Shown here piece by piece: positions 8,955 to 19,000 of a stretch of DNA of 33,617 nucleotides. Location: positions 1 through 33,617 of the forward strand of contig CAITDH010000006.1 of the NCBI GenBank assembly GCA_903891045.1, in the 5' to 3' direction. Made by a program: the position numbers and the translations under genes. The DNA is from an uncultured Desulfobulbaceae bacterium (GTDB lineage: Bacteria; Desulfobacterota; Desulfobulbia; Desulfobulbales; Desulfocapsaceae). The stretch's first letter is position 1; every line of letters starts with the position of its first letter. The notes below the pieces were generated by a model, which was given only the letters and a program-made list of their open reading frames with translations, had not been told where the DNA came from and did not search any database.

Positions 8955-10046
8955 TCAACCCGATCCGCTGTGTGCGACCAGCACCTTGTTTTCCAGATAA
9001 TCCATCCGGATATAGACAATATCCGCAATGGTCATTCCCTGCTCTGTCTCTTTATATAAAACCTCTAACACTCTTTTTAAACGACTGTATTTCGTTCTGA
9101 CTTCCCCTTTACCAAAATAAATAGGAAAGGGATAATCAACCAGATAGAGAGTCATTCCTATATCCTGATCAAGATGAATCTCGGAAAGATTCTGAACCGG
9201 AAAATTAGGATTATTCTGTTTAACTAATTTAAGCAAGGCCAGAGATTCACGAATCATCGCTTTTCGCTCGCCGTTGCCGATTCCGCCAGACAAACGAGAC
9301 GAAGCCGAGACTCCGGTCTTGGCTCCGGCGGCATTAGGCCGTCCCTGGCCGTCATCTCCTTTTACTTCAAGGCCGGTTATAATAGGGAAGTCCAGATCCT
9401 GTCCCGGCTCAACTGGTGCAAATGCAACCCCGCTCTTATCGAGATAAAAAAACTGTTTACGGCCAGAAGCCTCTGGAGCAATCAGGGCCTCTGCGACATA
9501 CTCCTTAATAGAGATCACCAGCACACCAGGCCAGTCACGTTTGACCACAGCCTCCGACACCCATGGATGCGCCTTGAGAATTGCCTCAATATGTGTCGGC
9601 CTCAGGGTCAGCAGGCTGGTCTGATACCTGACCCCGGCAAGTTCACGAATCAACGTGGGAGTAGTCTTCCGACAACCGGTGATTGTAATCTCCCGTATCT
9701 TAAAAAATGGCATATCAGATACAGCATTCACAAGCGGACCATACGCCACAAAGGCCACAAACACTATGCACGCCAGAAGACAGAGTGGAGCCACAAGGCT
9801 CCTGACCTTGCTTTTTGCCACTACAGGAGATCGTTGCAATTCTTTACGTTTAGCAGCCCGTTGAAACCTGTCCCGTATCCTGCTAACCAATCCGCTACGC
9901 TTCTGAGCCTGAGCAGCGGATTTTGAAGTAAACACCGGCTGCCCCCTGCGACCAGAAGCAGCGTCAGAGCGAACAGCTCTCTTATTTTTATTATGCAAAC
10001 GAAAAAAAGAACCGATCTTTTTAATAAAGTTCAACATGCTCCCCAA
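8955..10046 (-). CDS. ftsQ: Cell division protein FtsQ/DivIB
   Basis: Basic N-terminus, single TM, POTRA-like FFKIREITITGCRKTTPTLI, FtsQ-type C-terminus; between murB and ftsA. Confidence 0.9.
   Translation of the reverse strand: MGSMLNFIKKIGSFFRLHNKNKRAVRSDAASGRRGQPVFTSKSAAQAQKRSGLVSRIRDRFQRAAKRKELQRSPVVAKSKVRSLVAPLCLLACIVFVAFVAYGPLVNAVSDMPFFKIREITITGCRKTTPTLIRELAGVRYQTSLLTLRPTHIEAILKAHPWVSEAVVKRDWPGVLVISIKEYVAEALIAPEASGRKQFFYLDKSGVAFAPVEPGQDLDFPIITGLEVKGDDGQGRPNAAGAKTGVSASSRLSGGIGNGERKAMIRESLALLKLVKQNNPNFPVQNLSEIHLDQDIGMTLYLVDYPFPIYFGKGEVRTKYSRLKRVLEVLYKETEQGMTIADIVYIRMDYLENKVLVAHSGSG
9265..9359 (-). repeat. Intragenic dispersed repeat copy in ftsQ (family A 9314-9359, adjoining element B 9265-9297)
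   Basis: Shares the 21-mer TTAGGCCGTCCCTGGCCGTCA exactly with the histidine-kinase copy and GCGGCATTAGGCCGT with the murE copy; encodes GDDGQGRPNAAGAKTGVSASSRLSGGIGNGER. Confidence 0.85.
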
Positions 10047-10051
10047 ACCAT

Positions 10052-10990
10052 TTAGAGAAAATGAACTTCCGGTTCAAGAACAATGCCGCTATCTGCCTGA
10101 ACCTTTACCCGCACCTTTTCCATAAGCTCCAAGACATTGGCAGCGGTTGCCCCGCCACTATTAACCAGAAAATTAGCATGAACAGGTGACACCATGGCGC
10201 CGCCAACCCTGAGACCCTTCAAACCACTGGCCTCAATAAGACGCCCGGCTGCATCCCCTTGCGGATTCTTGAAAAATGATCCGGCATTGGGCACGCCCTT
10301 GGGTTGCTTGGTCTGGCGTTTTTGATGATACGACTGGCAGAGACTGCGGATCTGTTCCTGATCCGCCATCGCACCTTGCAGCTCCACCCCAATCAACACC
10401 CGCGTCGCTTCTGTATCTTCCTCGACATGTTTATGATCATGCCAGATCCGATACCCAAATTTCAGTTCTGAGCGGGGCAGAGTGCGAACTTGCCCCGATG
10501 GGGTGACCACGGTCACCGAAACAATCACATCCGCCAGTTCACGACCCCAGGCCCCGGCATTCATGATGACGGCACCACCAATCGTTCCGGGAATTCCAGT
10601 CATAAATTCCAGGCCGGAGAGGCCCTGATCGACGAACCAGCCGCCAAGACGGGCCAGGCTGCAGGCTGCTCCCGCCTGAATAACCACCCCTGCACTCTTG
10701 GCCGCATCTCCACGAACGATAGCACCAAACCCTTTACCAAGAAGGAGGATAACCCCGTCAAACCCGGCATCACTCACCAGCAGGTTGGTTCCTCTGCCGA
10801 TAATACGCCATTGAATCTTGTGCTCCCCCAAAAAGAGAAGCAACCGCTGCAATTCCGCCTGTTCCTGAACTACAATCAGGGCCGTAGCCGGACCACCTAT
10901 AGCAAACGAGGTATAATCACACAAAGGGCAATCCCAAAGCACAGGGCTGCTTGCCAGGGACGCCAGGGCCTGTTTCAATACGGCATCCAT
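10052..10990 (-). CDS. murB: UDP-N-acetylenolpyruvoylglucosamine reductase (MurB)
   Basis: NTLLRR-type FAD site variant RGTNLLVSD, GIPGTIGGAVIMNAGAWG, PNAGSFFKNP. Start chosen at ATG 10990 (MDAVLKQAL); the longer ORF overlaps murC. Confidence 0.96.
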   Translation of the reverse strand: MDAVLKQALASLASSPVLWDCPLCDYTSFAIGGPATALIVVQEQAELQRLLLFLGEHKIQWRIIGRGTNLLVSDAGFDGVILLLGKGFGAIVRGDAAKSAGVVIQAGAACSLARLGGWFVDQGLSGLEFMTGIPGTIGGAVIMNAGAWGRELADVIVSVTVVTPSGQVRTLPRSELKFGYRIWHDHKHVEEDTEATRVLIGVELQGAMADQEQIRSLCQSYHQKRQTKQPKGVPNAGSFFKNPQGDAAGRLIEASGLKGLRVGGAMVSPVHANFLVNSGGATAANVLELMEKVRVKVQADSGIVLEPEVHFL

Positions 10991-11009
10991 ACCCCGCCTT
11001 ATGACCGTT

Positions 11010-12395
11010 TCATGACTTCTGTTTCCTGAGCAGGTCAAGCAGCTCCTCACCGGCCCGCACAATATTGCCAGCGCCAAGGGTCAATACGAGATCATCATCA
11101 ACCAGCAGGGGTAACAGCTCTTCCGCCAGCCCTTCCACGGTCGGGATAAAATGGATGTGACGCTGACCATGTCGCTTGATATCCACCGATAGATTCTCAC
11201 TGCTCACGCCCGGAATCGGTGTTTCACTGGCGGCATAGATATCGGTCATCACCAAAAAATCCGCTTGATGAAATGCTGTCTGAAACTCTTTATACAAAGC
11301 CTCGGTCCGGGTATAGCGATGGGGCTGAAACAGGACCACCAGCCGTTTGTCAGGCCAGGCCTCCTTGAGGGCCGCCAGGGTTGCCCTGATCTCAGTGGGA
11401 TGATGACCATAATCATCCATGATCGTGATTCCCCGCGCTTCCCCTTTCAACTGCATGCGCCGCTGCACTCCCCCAAAACTGCCAAGGGCCCCGGCAATCA
11501 CCGCAAAAGGGATCTCCAGCTCAAGCCCTACACACACCACGGCCAGCGCGTTATAAACATTATGACGACCGGGCAGAGAAAGATGGATTTCACCCAGTTG
11601 CGCGTCACCTTTCCTGACCATGAAATGGGTCCTGCCCCCGGCCGCTTCCAACTGTTCCGCATGGACATCCGCCTGAGCCGTAAGGCCATAGGTGATCATT
11701 CTTTTCCTGATTCCAGGCAGGAGATCGGCAATATTGGCATCATCCAGACAAAGAATCACGGCGCCATAAAAGGGGATCTTGTCAATAAACTCCATGAACA
11801 CCGATTTAATATGCTCAATATCACGATAATAATCAAGATGTTCCAGGTCAATATTGGTGACCACCTCAAGTACAGGCGAAAGCTTCAGAAACGAGCCATC
11901 ACTTTCATCAGCCTCCGCCACCAGAAACTCGCCTTCTCCGAGCTTGGCATTGCCTCCCAGACTGTCAACCTTGCCCCCGACCACAATGGTGGGATCAAGT
12001 CCGGCCTGGGTCATCATCCAACTAACCATAGAGGTGGTGGAGGTCTTCCCATGACTGCCGGCAATGGCAATGCCGAATTTCTTCAGCCGCATCAACTCGG
12101 CCAGCATCTCCGCCCGCTGGATCACCGGGATACTCGCTTCATGGGCAGCCACCACCTCCGGGTTGGTTTCGGCAATGGCCGATGAGGTCACCACCACATC
12201 GGCGCCGCTTACCCACTGTCCTTGATGGCCGGCATAAATCACCCCGCCCAGAGCCGCCAGATTGGCCGTGATTGCCGAAGTGTACAGATCAGACCCCGAC
12301 ACCTTGTACCCCAAATTCAGCAGGAGTTCGGCAATACCACTCATGCCGATACCACCAATACCAACAAAGTGGATATGTTTGGTTTTTTTATACAT
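11010..12395 (-). CDS. murC: UDP-N-acetylmuramate-L-alanine ligase (MurC)
   Basis: [38 protein letters not shown]. Confidence 0.98.
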   Translation of the reverse strand: MYKKTKHIHFVGIGGIGMSGIAELLLNLGYKVSGSDLYTSAITANLAALGGVIYAGHQGQWVSGADVVVTSSAIAETNPEVVAAHEASIPVIQRAEMLAELMRLKKFGIAIAGSHGKTSTTSMVSWMMTQAGLDPTIVVGGKVDSLGGNAKLGEGEFLVAEADESDGSFLKLSPVLEVVTNIDLEHLDYYRDIEHIKSVFMEFIDKIPFYGAVILCLDDANIADLLPGIRKRMITYGLTAQADVHAEQLEAAGGRTHFMVRKGDAQLGEIHLSLPGRHNVYNALAVVCVGLELEIPFAVIAGALGSFGGVQRRMQLKGEARGITIMDDYGHHPTEIRATLAALKEAWPDKRLVVLFQPHRYTRTEALYKEFQTAFHQADFLVMTDIYAASETPIPGVSSENLSVDIKRHGQRHIHFIPTVEGLAEELLPLLVDDDLVLTLGAGNIVRAGEELLDLLRKQKS

Positions 12396-12412
12396 GATCT
12401 ATTATCACTGTT

Positions 12413-13525
12413 TCAGCCTTGCCATTTCATTACTTCCAAACAACTATCAACGATTCTTTCCGTGGCATCAGGACGGCCTTTAGCCCGTATGGCCTCGGCC
12501 ATCTCTTGCAATCGACCTGGATTGCCGACAAGCTCCGCCAGGGTCTCAGCCAGTTTCTTGGCTGTCAGTTCCCGCTCCACCAAAACCACGGCCCCACCAC
12601 TTTCGGCATAATAACAAGCATTTTTATATTGATGATCATCGGCGGCAAAGGGGTAAGGGATCAATACCGCCGGTTTTCCAAGCACCGCCAACTCGGCAAG
12701 GGTTGTGGCTCCCGCCCTGGAAAGAATTAAATCACTCCTGGCATAGACCTCAGCCATATCCGTAAAAAAAGCGGCCACTGTGGCCTTGATTCCGGCCTGT
12801 TTATAAACTGATTTCACCCATTCCGCATCCGCCGGGCCGGTCTGGTGAATAATCTGGAGCCCTGCCGACAATAACCTGCCATGCTTGGTCAGGGCATCCA
12901 CCACCAGTTCGTTGACCCGGTGCGCCCCCAAACTGCCCCCCAGAATCAGAATTGTTAGCTCTTTACCAATTTTTACGGATGGCTGTTCAGCCAGTTCCAG
13001 GATCTGGCGACGCACAGGATTACCGGTCAGCACCGTCTTTCCTGCCGGGAAAAAGACCTCACTGCCTGGCAGCGAAAGACAGATCCTGGTGGCCAGGGCC
13101 CCTAATTTCCTATTGGCAAGACCGGGCACGGAATTCTGTTCATGAATCACTGTTGGCCGCCCCAGTATCCTGGCCGCAGCCACTACCGGCCCGGTCACAT
13201 ATCCGCCAACCCCCACCACCAGATGCGGACGGAAACGGAGGATATGCCAGAGGGCCTCGATAAAGGCAACCGGGAGCAGAATAAGGGCCTGAACAAGCTT
13301 CAACAACCCCTTTCCCTTTATCCCCTGACAATGAATGGCCCTGGCACTGAACCCATAGTGAGCGAGGCTGGTTGTATCCATCTTCCGGTGCGTCCCCACA
13401 AAAAGAACCTGGGTTCCAGGAAGACGCCGGCACAGGGCCTCGGCAGTGGCAATGGCCGGGAAGAGATGCCCGCCGGTACCACCGCCGGTAAGTAACAGAC
13501 GTATGGGCTCCCGACCCTGCACCAT
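12413..13525 (-). CDS. murG: MurG N-acetylglucosaminyltransferase
   Basis: LLLTGGGTGGHLFPAIA, VGVGGYVTGPV, HEQNSVPGLANR, SRAGATTLAEL. Confidence 0.98.
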   Translation of the reverse strand: MVQGREPIRLLLTGGGTGGHLFPAIATAEALCRRLPGTQVLFVGTHRKMDTTSLAHYGFSARAIHCQGIKGKGLLKLVQALILLPVAFIEALWHILRFRPHLVVGVGGYVTGPVVAAARILGRPTVIHEQNSVPGLANRKLGALATRICLSLPGSEVFFPAGKTVLTGNPVRRQILELAEQPSVKIGKELTILILGGSLGAHRVNELVVDALTKHGRLLSAGLQIIHQTGPADAEWVKSVYKQAGIKATVAAFFTDMAEVYARSDLILSRAGATTLAELAVLGKPAVLIPYPFAADDHQYKNACYYAESGGAVVLVERELTAKKLAETLAELVGNPGRLQEMAEAIRAKGRPDATERIVDSCLEVMKWQG

Positions 13526-14928
13526 CAGACGCTACCAGCCTTGCATCCGACTGGTTCGGACTGGCCAATCACCTTGTGCACCGCATCGGCAAAGACCTTG
13601 CCCCGATGGCCATAATTCTCAAACATATCAAAACTGGCGCAGGCCGGAGAAAGCAGCACCGTATCCCCCGCTTTGGCAATGGCTGCCGCCAGCATGACCG
13701 CTTCTTCCATTGACGCAGCCTTCTTTATCTCCGTTACACCAGCCAGGGCCTGGGCAATCAGCTCTGCAGCCTCACCAATCAGGATCAAACAGCGCACCTT
13801 CCTGCCGACACTCTCTCGCAGCAGGGTATAATCATCGCCCTTATCCCGGCCCCCGGCAATAAGGATCACGTTGCCGCTAAAATTTTCCAGGGCGCTGAGA
13901 ACGGCTCCGGTATTGGTGGCCTTGGAATCATCATAATAGAAGACCCCGGCGCTCTCCCCTACCAGGGCCATCCGATGCGCCGCCACCTGAAAGGCAGTCA
14001 GACCTTGCGCTATCGCCTCCGGCGGGCAACCAAGGGTGCGCGCGGCAAGGATGGCAGCGGCGCTGTTCAATCCTCCGGTCGCAGTAGCAAGCATCGATCC
14101 TGCAAGATCATACCGTTCTTGTTTCCCCTGCCACTGCAGATGAATGCAATGGCCATCAACCTGCGCCTGACAATCACTGTCATGGCCGAAAAGCAGCAGT
14201 TGCTGCCCCCCGTCAAGTCCTGCCGATAGCTCTCGACACAACATGTCATTACCGTTCACAATCGCAGTATCCTTCGGCCCCTGCCCGGAAAAGATCTTCA
14301 TCTTGGCCGCGGCATAGCCGGCCAGAGTACCGTGTCGATCCAGATGATCCGGGGTCACATTGAGCAGGATCGCCACATCGGCCTTAAAGGCCCCTGGAGA
14401 CTCTAGTTGAAAACTCGAAAGCTCCAGAACCAGCACATCAACATCATCAGGATCGTTCAGGTAATCAAAGAGCGACGTACCTATATTGCCACCAACAAAG
14501 ACCTTTTTCCCTGCTCGTTGCAGCAGCTCGCCAATCAGGGCCGTCACTGTGGTCTTGCCATTGGTACCGGTGATCGCCACCACGGGATTATGCAGCAGTG
14601 GTGCGGCCATGGCCAATTCACCCAGCACCGGAATTCCAAGGTCTCGAAGCTGCTCCAGAATCTCCAGATCCTGCCTGATCCCGGGGCTGACCAGGATTTG
14701 GTCAGCCTGCCTGAGAAAGGTCAGGGTATGGCCGCCACATTCGTACTCCACTCCATGATCAGCCAGAAAAGCCAGATCTGCGGCTGGCAAAGTCTGAACA
14801 CTCCTGGCATCAGAAAGCGACACCTCCACCCCTTGCGCCACCAGATACCGAACCGCCGCCCGGCCGGATACCCCCAGTCCCATCACCGCGACATGAGTGT
14901 CGATTATCTTTTCATCTTGCATGTTCAT
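13525..14928 (-). CDS. murD: UDP-N-acetylmuramoylalanine-D-glutamate ligase (MurD)
   Basis: GLGVSGRAAVRYL, ITGTNGKTTVTALIGE, NVTPDHLDRHG, SPACASFDMFENYGHRG. Confidence 0.97.
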   Translation of the reverse strand: MNMQDEKIIDTHVAVMGLGVSGRAAVRYLVAQGVEVSLSDARSVQTLPAADLAFLADHGVEYECGGHTLTFLRQADQILVSPGIRQDLEILEQLRDLGIPVLGELAMAAPLLHNPVVAITGTNGKTTVTALIGELLQRAGKKVFVGGNIGTSLFDYLNDPDDVDVLVLELSSFQLESPGAFKADVAILLNVTPDHLDRHGTLAGYAAAKMKIFSGQGPKDTAIVNGNDMLCRELSAGLDGGQQLLLFGHDSDCQAQVDGHCIHLQWQGKQERYDLAGSMLATATGGLNSAAAILAARTLGCPPEAIAQGLTAFQVAAHRMALVGESAGVFYYDDSKATNTGAVLSALENFSGNVILIAGGRDKGDDYTLLRESVGRKVRCLILIGEAAELIAQALAGVTEIKKAASMEEAVMLAAAIAKAGDTVLLSPACASFDMFENYGHRGKVFADAVHKVIGQSEPVGCKAGSV

Positions 14929-16007
14929 CAGCGCAGTTTCAAGGTGGCAATGGCAAAAAGGCCAAGGATGATGGACACGATCCAGAACCTGACCACCACC
15001 TTTGATTCATGCCAGCCTTTTTTCTCAAAATGATGATGAAAAGGGGCCATGAGAAAGATCCGCTTACCTTTGGTCATCTTGAAATACCCCACCTGCATGA
15101 TGACTGATAATGCCTCCATGACAAAGATCCCGCCAACAATGGCCAGCAGGATCTCCTGTTTGATAATAATGGCAATCGAGCCCAAGGCCCCGCCCAGGGC
15201 CAGGGATCCGACGTCACCCATGAAGATCTGGGCCGGATAGGCGTTAAACCACAGAAAACCAAGACAGGCACCAACCATGGCCCCGCAGAAGATCGCCAGC
15301 TCACCTGCCCCGGGCACAAAGGGAATTTGCAGATAATCTGCCAGCACAGTATGGCCGGCCAGATAGGAAAAAATCAGATAGACGGACCCAGAGATAACTG
15401 TTGGACCTGTGGCCAGGCCATCCAAACCATCTGTGAGATTCACCGCATTGGAGGATCCAACAATCACCAGTACCGCAAAGACAAGATAGAACCAGCCAAG
15501 ATCCGGATGAATATTCTTAAAAAAAGGTACACTCAACTGCCCGTCAAATCCTGGATGCAGAAGGACAAAGAGTCCAACAACCAAGGCGCCGCCAATCTGC
15601 AGGATCAATTTTCCACGGGCACTCAGCCCTTTACTGTTTTTTTTGCGCACCTTTCTCAGATCATCAATTCCACCAATCATGCCAAAAAAGAGGGTCACAA
15701 AGAGCAGCAGCCAGACAAGCGAACTATCCAGCCTGGCCCAAAGCAGCGTAGCACAGGTAATGACAGCAAGGATCAGTACCCCGCCCATGGTCGGCACTCC
15801 CTGCTTGGCCAGATGGGTTTCCGGCCCATCATCCCGCACCACCTGTCCTATCTGAAAACGTCGCAAGGCCCTGATAAACAACGGCCCCAGCACAATCATC
15901 AGGAGAAAGGCTGTCATCGCCCCGCCGATAGAGCGCACGGTAATATAGCGGAATACGTTAAACCCGCCGATAGTCGCATGCAATGGATAGAGGAGATGGT
16001 AGAGCAT
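14928..16007 (-). CDS. mraY: Phospho-N-acetylmuramoyl-pentapeptide-transferase (MraY)
   Basis: Multi-[48 protein letters not shown]. Confidence 0.98.
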   Translation of the reverse strand: MLYHLLYPLHATIGGFNVFRYITVRSIGGAMTAFLLMIVLGPLFIRALRRFQIGQVVRDDGPETHLAKQGVPTMGGVLILAVITCATLLWARLDSSLVWLLLFVTLFFGMIGGIDDLRKVRKKNSKGLSARGKLILQIGGALVVGLFVLLHPGFDGQLSVPFFKNIHPDLGWFYLVFAVLVIVGSSNAVNLTDGLDGLATGPTVISGSVYLIFSYLAGHTVLADYLQIPFVPGAGELAIFCGAMVGACLGFLWFNAYPAQIFMGDVGSLALGGALGSIAIIIKQEILLAIVGGIFVMEALSVIMQVGYFKMTKGKRIFLMAPFHHHFEKKGWHESKVVVRFWIVSIILGLFAIATLKLR

Positions 16008-16051
16008 AACTGTCTGTAAATGTTAAATTAAAAGAGGAGCCCTTGAATTCT

Positions 16052-19000
16052 TCAAGGAACCATTAACTGCTCAACCACGACTTCAAGACGCATACCCCTT
16101 GAACCTTTGACCAGTAACCAATCGCCAGCCTGCACCTGACCCGCAGCCAACAGCCCTTCAATCCAGGCTGCCATATCTTTCTTCTCCTGAAAAATTCTGA
16201 TCCGCTGGTTATCCATACCTGCCATCCTGGCCCCCGTGGCAGTTTCATCAGCGAAATCCCCAACGAGTGCCAGATAATCAACCCCCTGATCCGCCGCATA
16301 CTGCCCCACTTCCCGGTGCGCGCCGGCACTTGTCGGCCCCAGCTCCAGCATATCTCCCAGAATCGCCACCCGTCTGCCGCCATCCTGCCGGCCAAGGGTC
16401 GCAAGCCCTGCCCGCATGGAGGCCGGATTGGCATTATAGGTATCGTTTAAAATATGCAAGCCGCCCTTTCCGGTAACAATCTGCATCCGTTTATCAGCAG
16501 GCTGAAAGGCAGCAAGACCTGCGGCAATCTCACTGATGCCGATCCCAGCGGCACAGGCAATGGCGGCGGCGGCCACTGCATTGGAGATATTATGCACGCC
16601 TGGCACCTGCAAGGTCACCGGAATGGTCTCGCCGGCAGCATGGAGGACAAAACTCTGGGCAAAGTTCCCAGCTTTCTGGACGTCAGAGGCAAAAACCTGA
16701 GGCGCGTAGCGCATACCGGCTTCATCTGCGGCGTATGAAATCTTTTGTTGCTGATACCTCTCAGCACAGGCCCGCACAAGGGGATCATCCAGATTAATCA
16801 CCAGCGTAGTAGCGGCGCCACTGCCGGCAAACAACTCTTCTTTGGCTCGGGCAACCCCTTCCAGAGAATGCAGTCCTTCCAAATGCGCGGCATGGACATT
16901 GACAATACAGGCAATATCAGGATCAGCAATCTCAGCCAGCCTGGCGATCTCACCGGGCCGGTTCATCCCCATCTCCAGGATGGCGGCCTTCTGGCCTGGG
17001 CCAAGAGGTAAAAGAGAAAGAGGTAACCCGATAAGGTTATTAAAATTACCTCGGGTCTTCAATACCTGATCAGGCGGCGCATCCTCACGCGATAGCCAAT
17101 GCTGCTCAAAAATCGCCGAGGTCATCTCCTTGACCGTGGTCTTGCCACAACTCCCGGTAATCCCCACCACCAACGGTCGGCTGACCGTCTTCATCACCTG
17201 CCGCCGGTACGCGGCCAGATCGCCAAGGGCCCGCAAGGTGTCATCCACCAACAGACAGGGAATGGCGGGAAGTGCCTTCTGCGGTGTATCCTTGCAGACG
17301 ACAAGACAACCTGCACCGGCCGCCGCCACCTGTTCCAGAAAATCATGACCGTCAAAACGCTCGCCGGCAAGGGCCACAAAGATATCGCCAGCCGCCACCT
17401 TCCGGCTATCCGTGACCACTGCCCCAAGCCCTACTGCTCCGCACGAATCACAGGTCAACATACCCTTGGTCGCCAGTTTGAGATCCTCAAGCTTCCAGGC
17501 GGTCAGCGCCTTTTTTACCTCAAGGGTATCATCAAAAAAACGCTTTCCATCCTGACTAAGCTGATACAACTCATGCCCTTTGCCGGCAATGAGCACGATA
17601 TCCTCTGCTGTCGCCGCACCAATGGCCGTAGCGATAGCCTGGGCACGGCTATAGATTACCAGAAATCCCTTCTCGTTTGCTACTGAGGTCCAAAGCCAGG
17701 AAGGGGATCGCTCGCCGTTACCGCTCAAACGGATACCGGACACTATCTGGGCGACTATTTCCTGGGGCGATTCACCACGCGGGTTATCATCAGTAACAAG
17801 CACCACATCACAGCGCTGACCGGCAATCTCACCCATAATCGCCCGTTTTCCTTTGTCCCGGTCACCGCCGCAGCCAAGGACACAGATCAATCTCCGATGC
17901 GGAAGCCGGGACAGGGTCTCCAGTACCTTTTCCAAGGCGTCCGGGGTATGGGCATAATCAACAAAAACCGCGGGCCGAAGATGCGCCTGCTGCTCTGCCG
18001 GCAGCACCCGCTGCATACGACCAGGGGCCCCGGACGCATGGGCCAGCATGGAGGACAAAGCCTTGGCCTGAATGCCCAGGGCCAGTCCCAGCCCCATCAC
18101 GGTCTGCAAGTTTGCCACATTGAAGTCACCCACCAGAGGGGTTGCAACCTGCACCTCATCGGCGAGAACATGCAGGGTCATAACAGTGGAATTCAAATCT
18201 AACTGGATCGTCAAAGGATAGATATCACAGTCACCGCTCCCGCCAGTCGCTCCTGCGCCGTCCCTGGCTCCCGCGGCATTAGGCCGTTGGCCGTCACCGC
18301 TCCCACCACACTGCAAGACCTGCGCACCCTGAGCTTCACACAGCTCAACCAATCGTCGCGTCCTTTTCTCTTCTTCAGGGTCATAACAGACGGAACGGGT
18401 AATAACCGCCTTGCCGTCTTTTTTCAGATGATCACGAAACAGGAGGGCTTTGGCCGCGAAATAATCATCCATGTCCTGATGATAATCCAGATGATCACGA
18501 GAGAGATTCGTAAAGGCAACCACATCAAACTGCAGATCACCCAGGCGACGCTGAACCAGGGCATGCGAAGAAACTTCCATGATCACATGGGGCACACCCG
18601 CGTCTGCCATCTGCCGGAGGAGGGCCTGAAGCAATAACGGCTCAGGAGTTGTAAAAGGGGCGGGAATTGTAATATCCTGCCCCTTGGCATCTCGATAACG
18701 ATAATTGACCGTGCCGATGACCCCAACCGACAGTCCGAGCTGCTTCAAGCAGCTCTCAAGGAGGTAGCTGACAGTGGTCTTGCCATTGGTGCCAGTGACA
18801 CCAATCATGGTCAAGCCCTGTGCTGGATGTCCATACAGATTAGCCGCGATCTGCGCATAGGCCAGATGGCTGTCCGCAACCACAATCACACACTGGCCAC
18901 ATCCCGCAAACTGTTCTGCTGTCACCCTGCCTTCTTCCACCACCAATGCCGCACAGCCGCTGGCCATCACCTGTTCCAGATAGGCATGACCATCTGTTCT

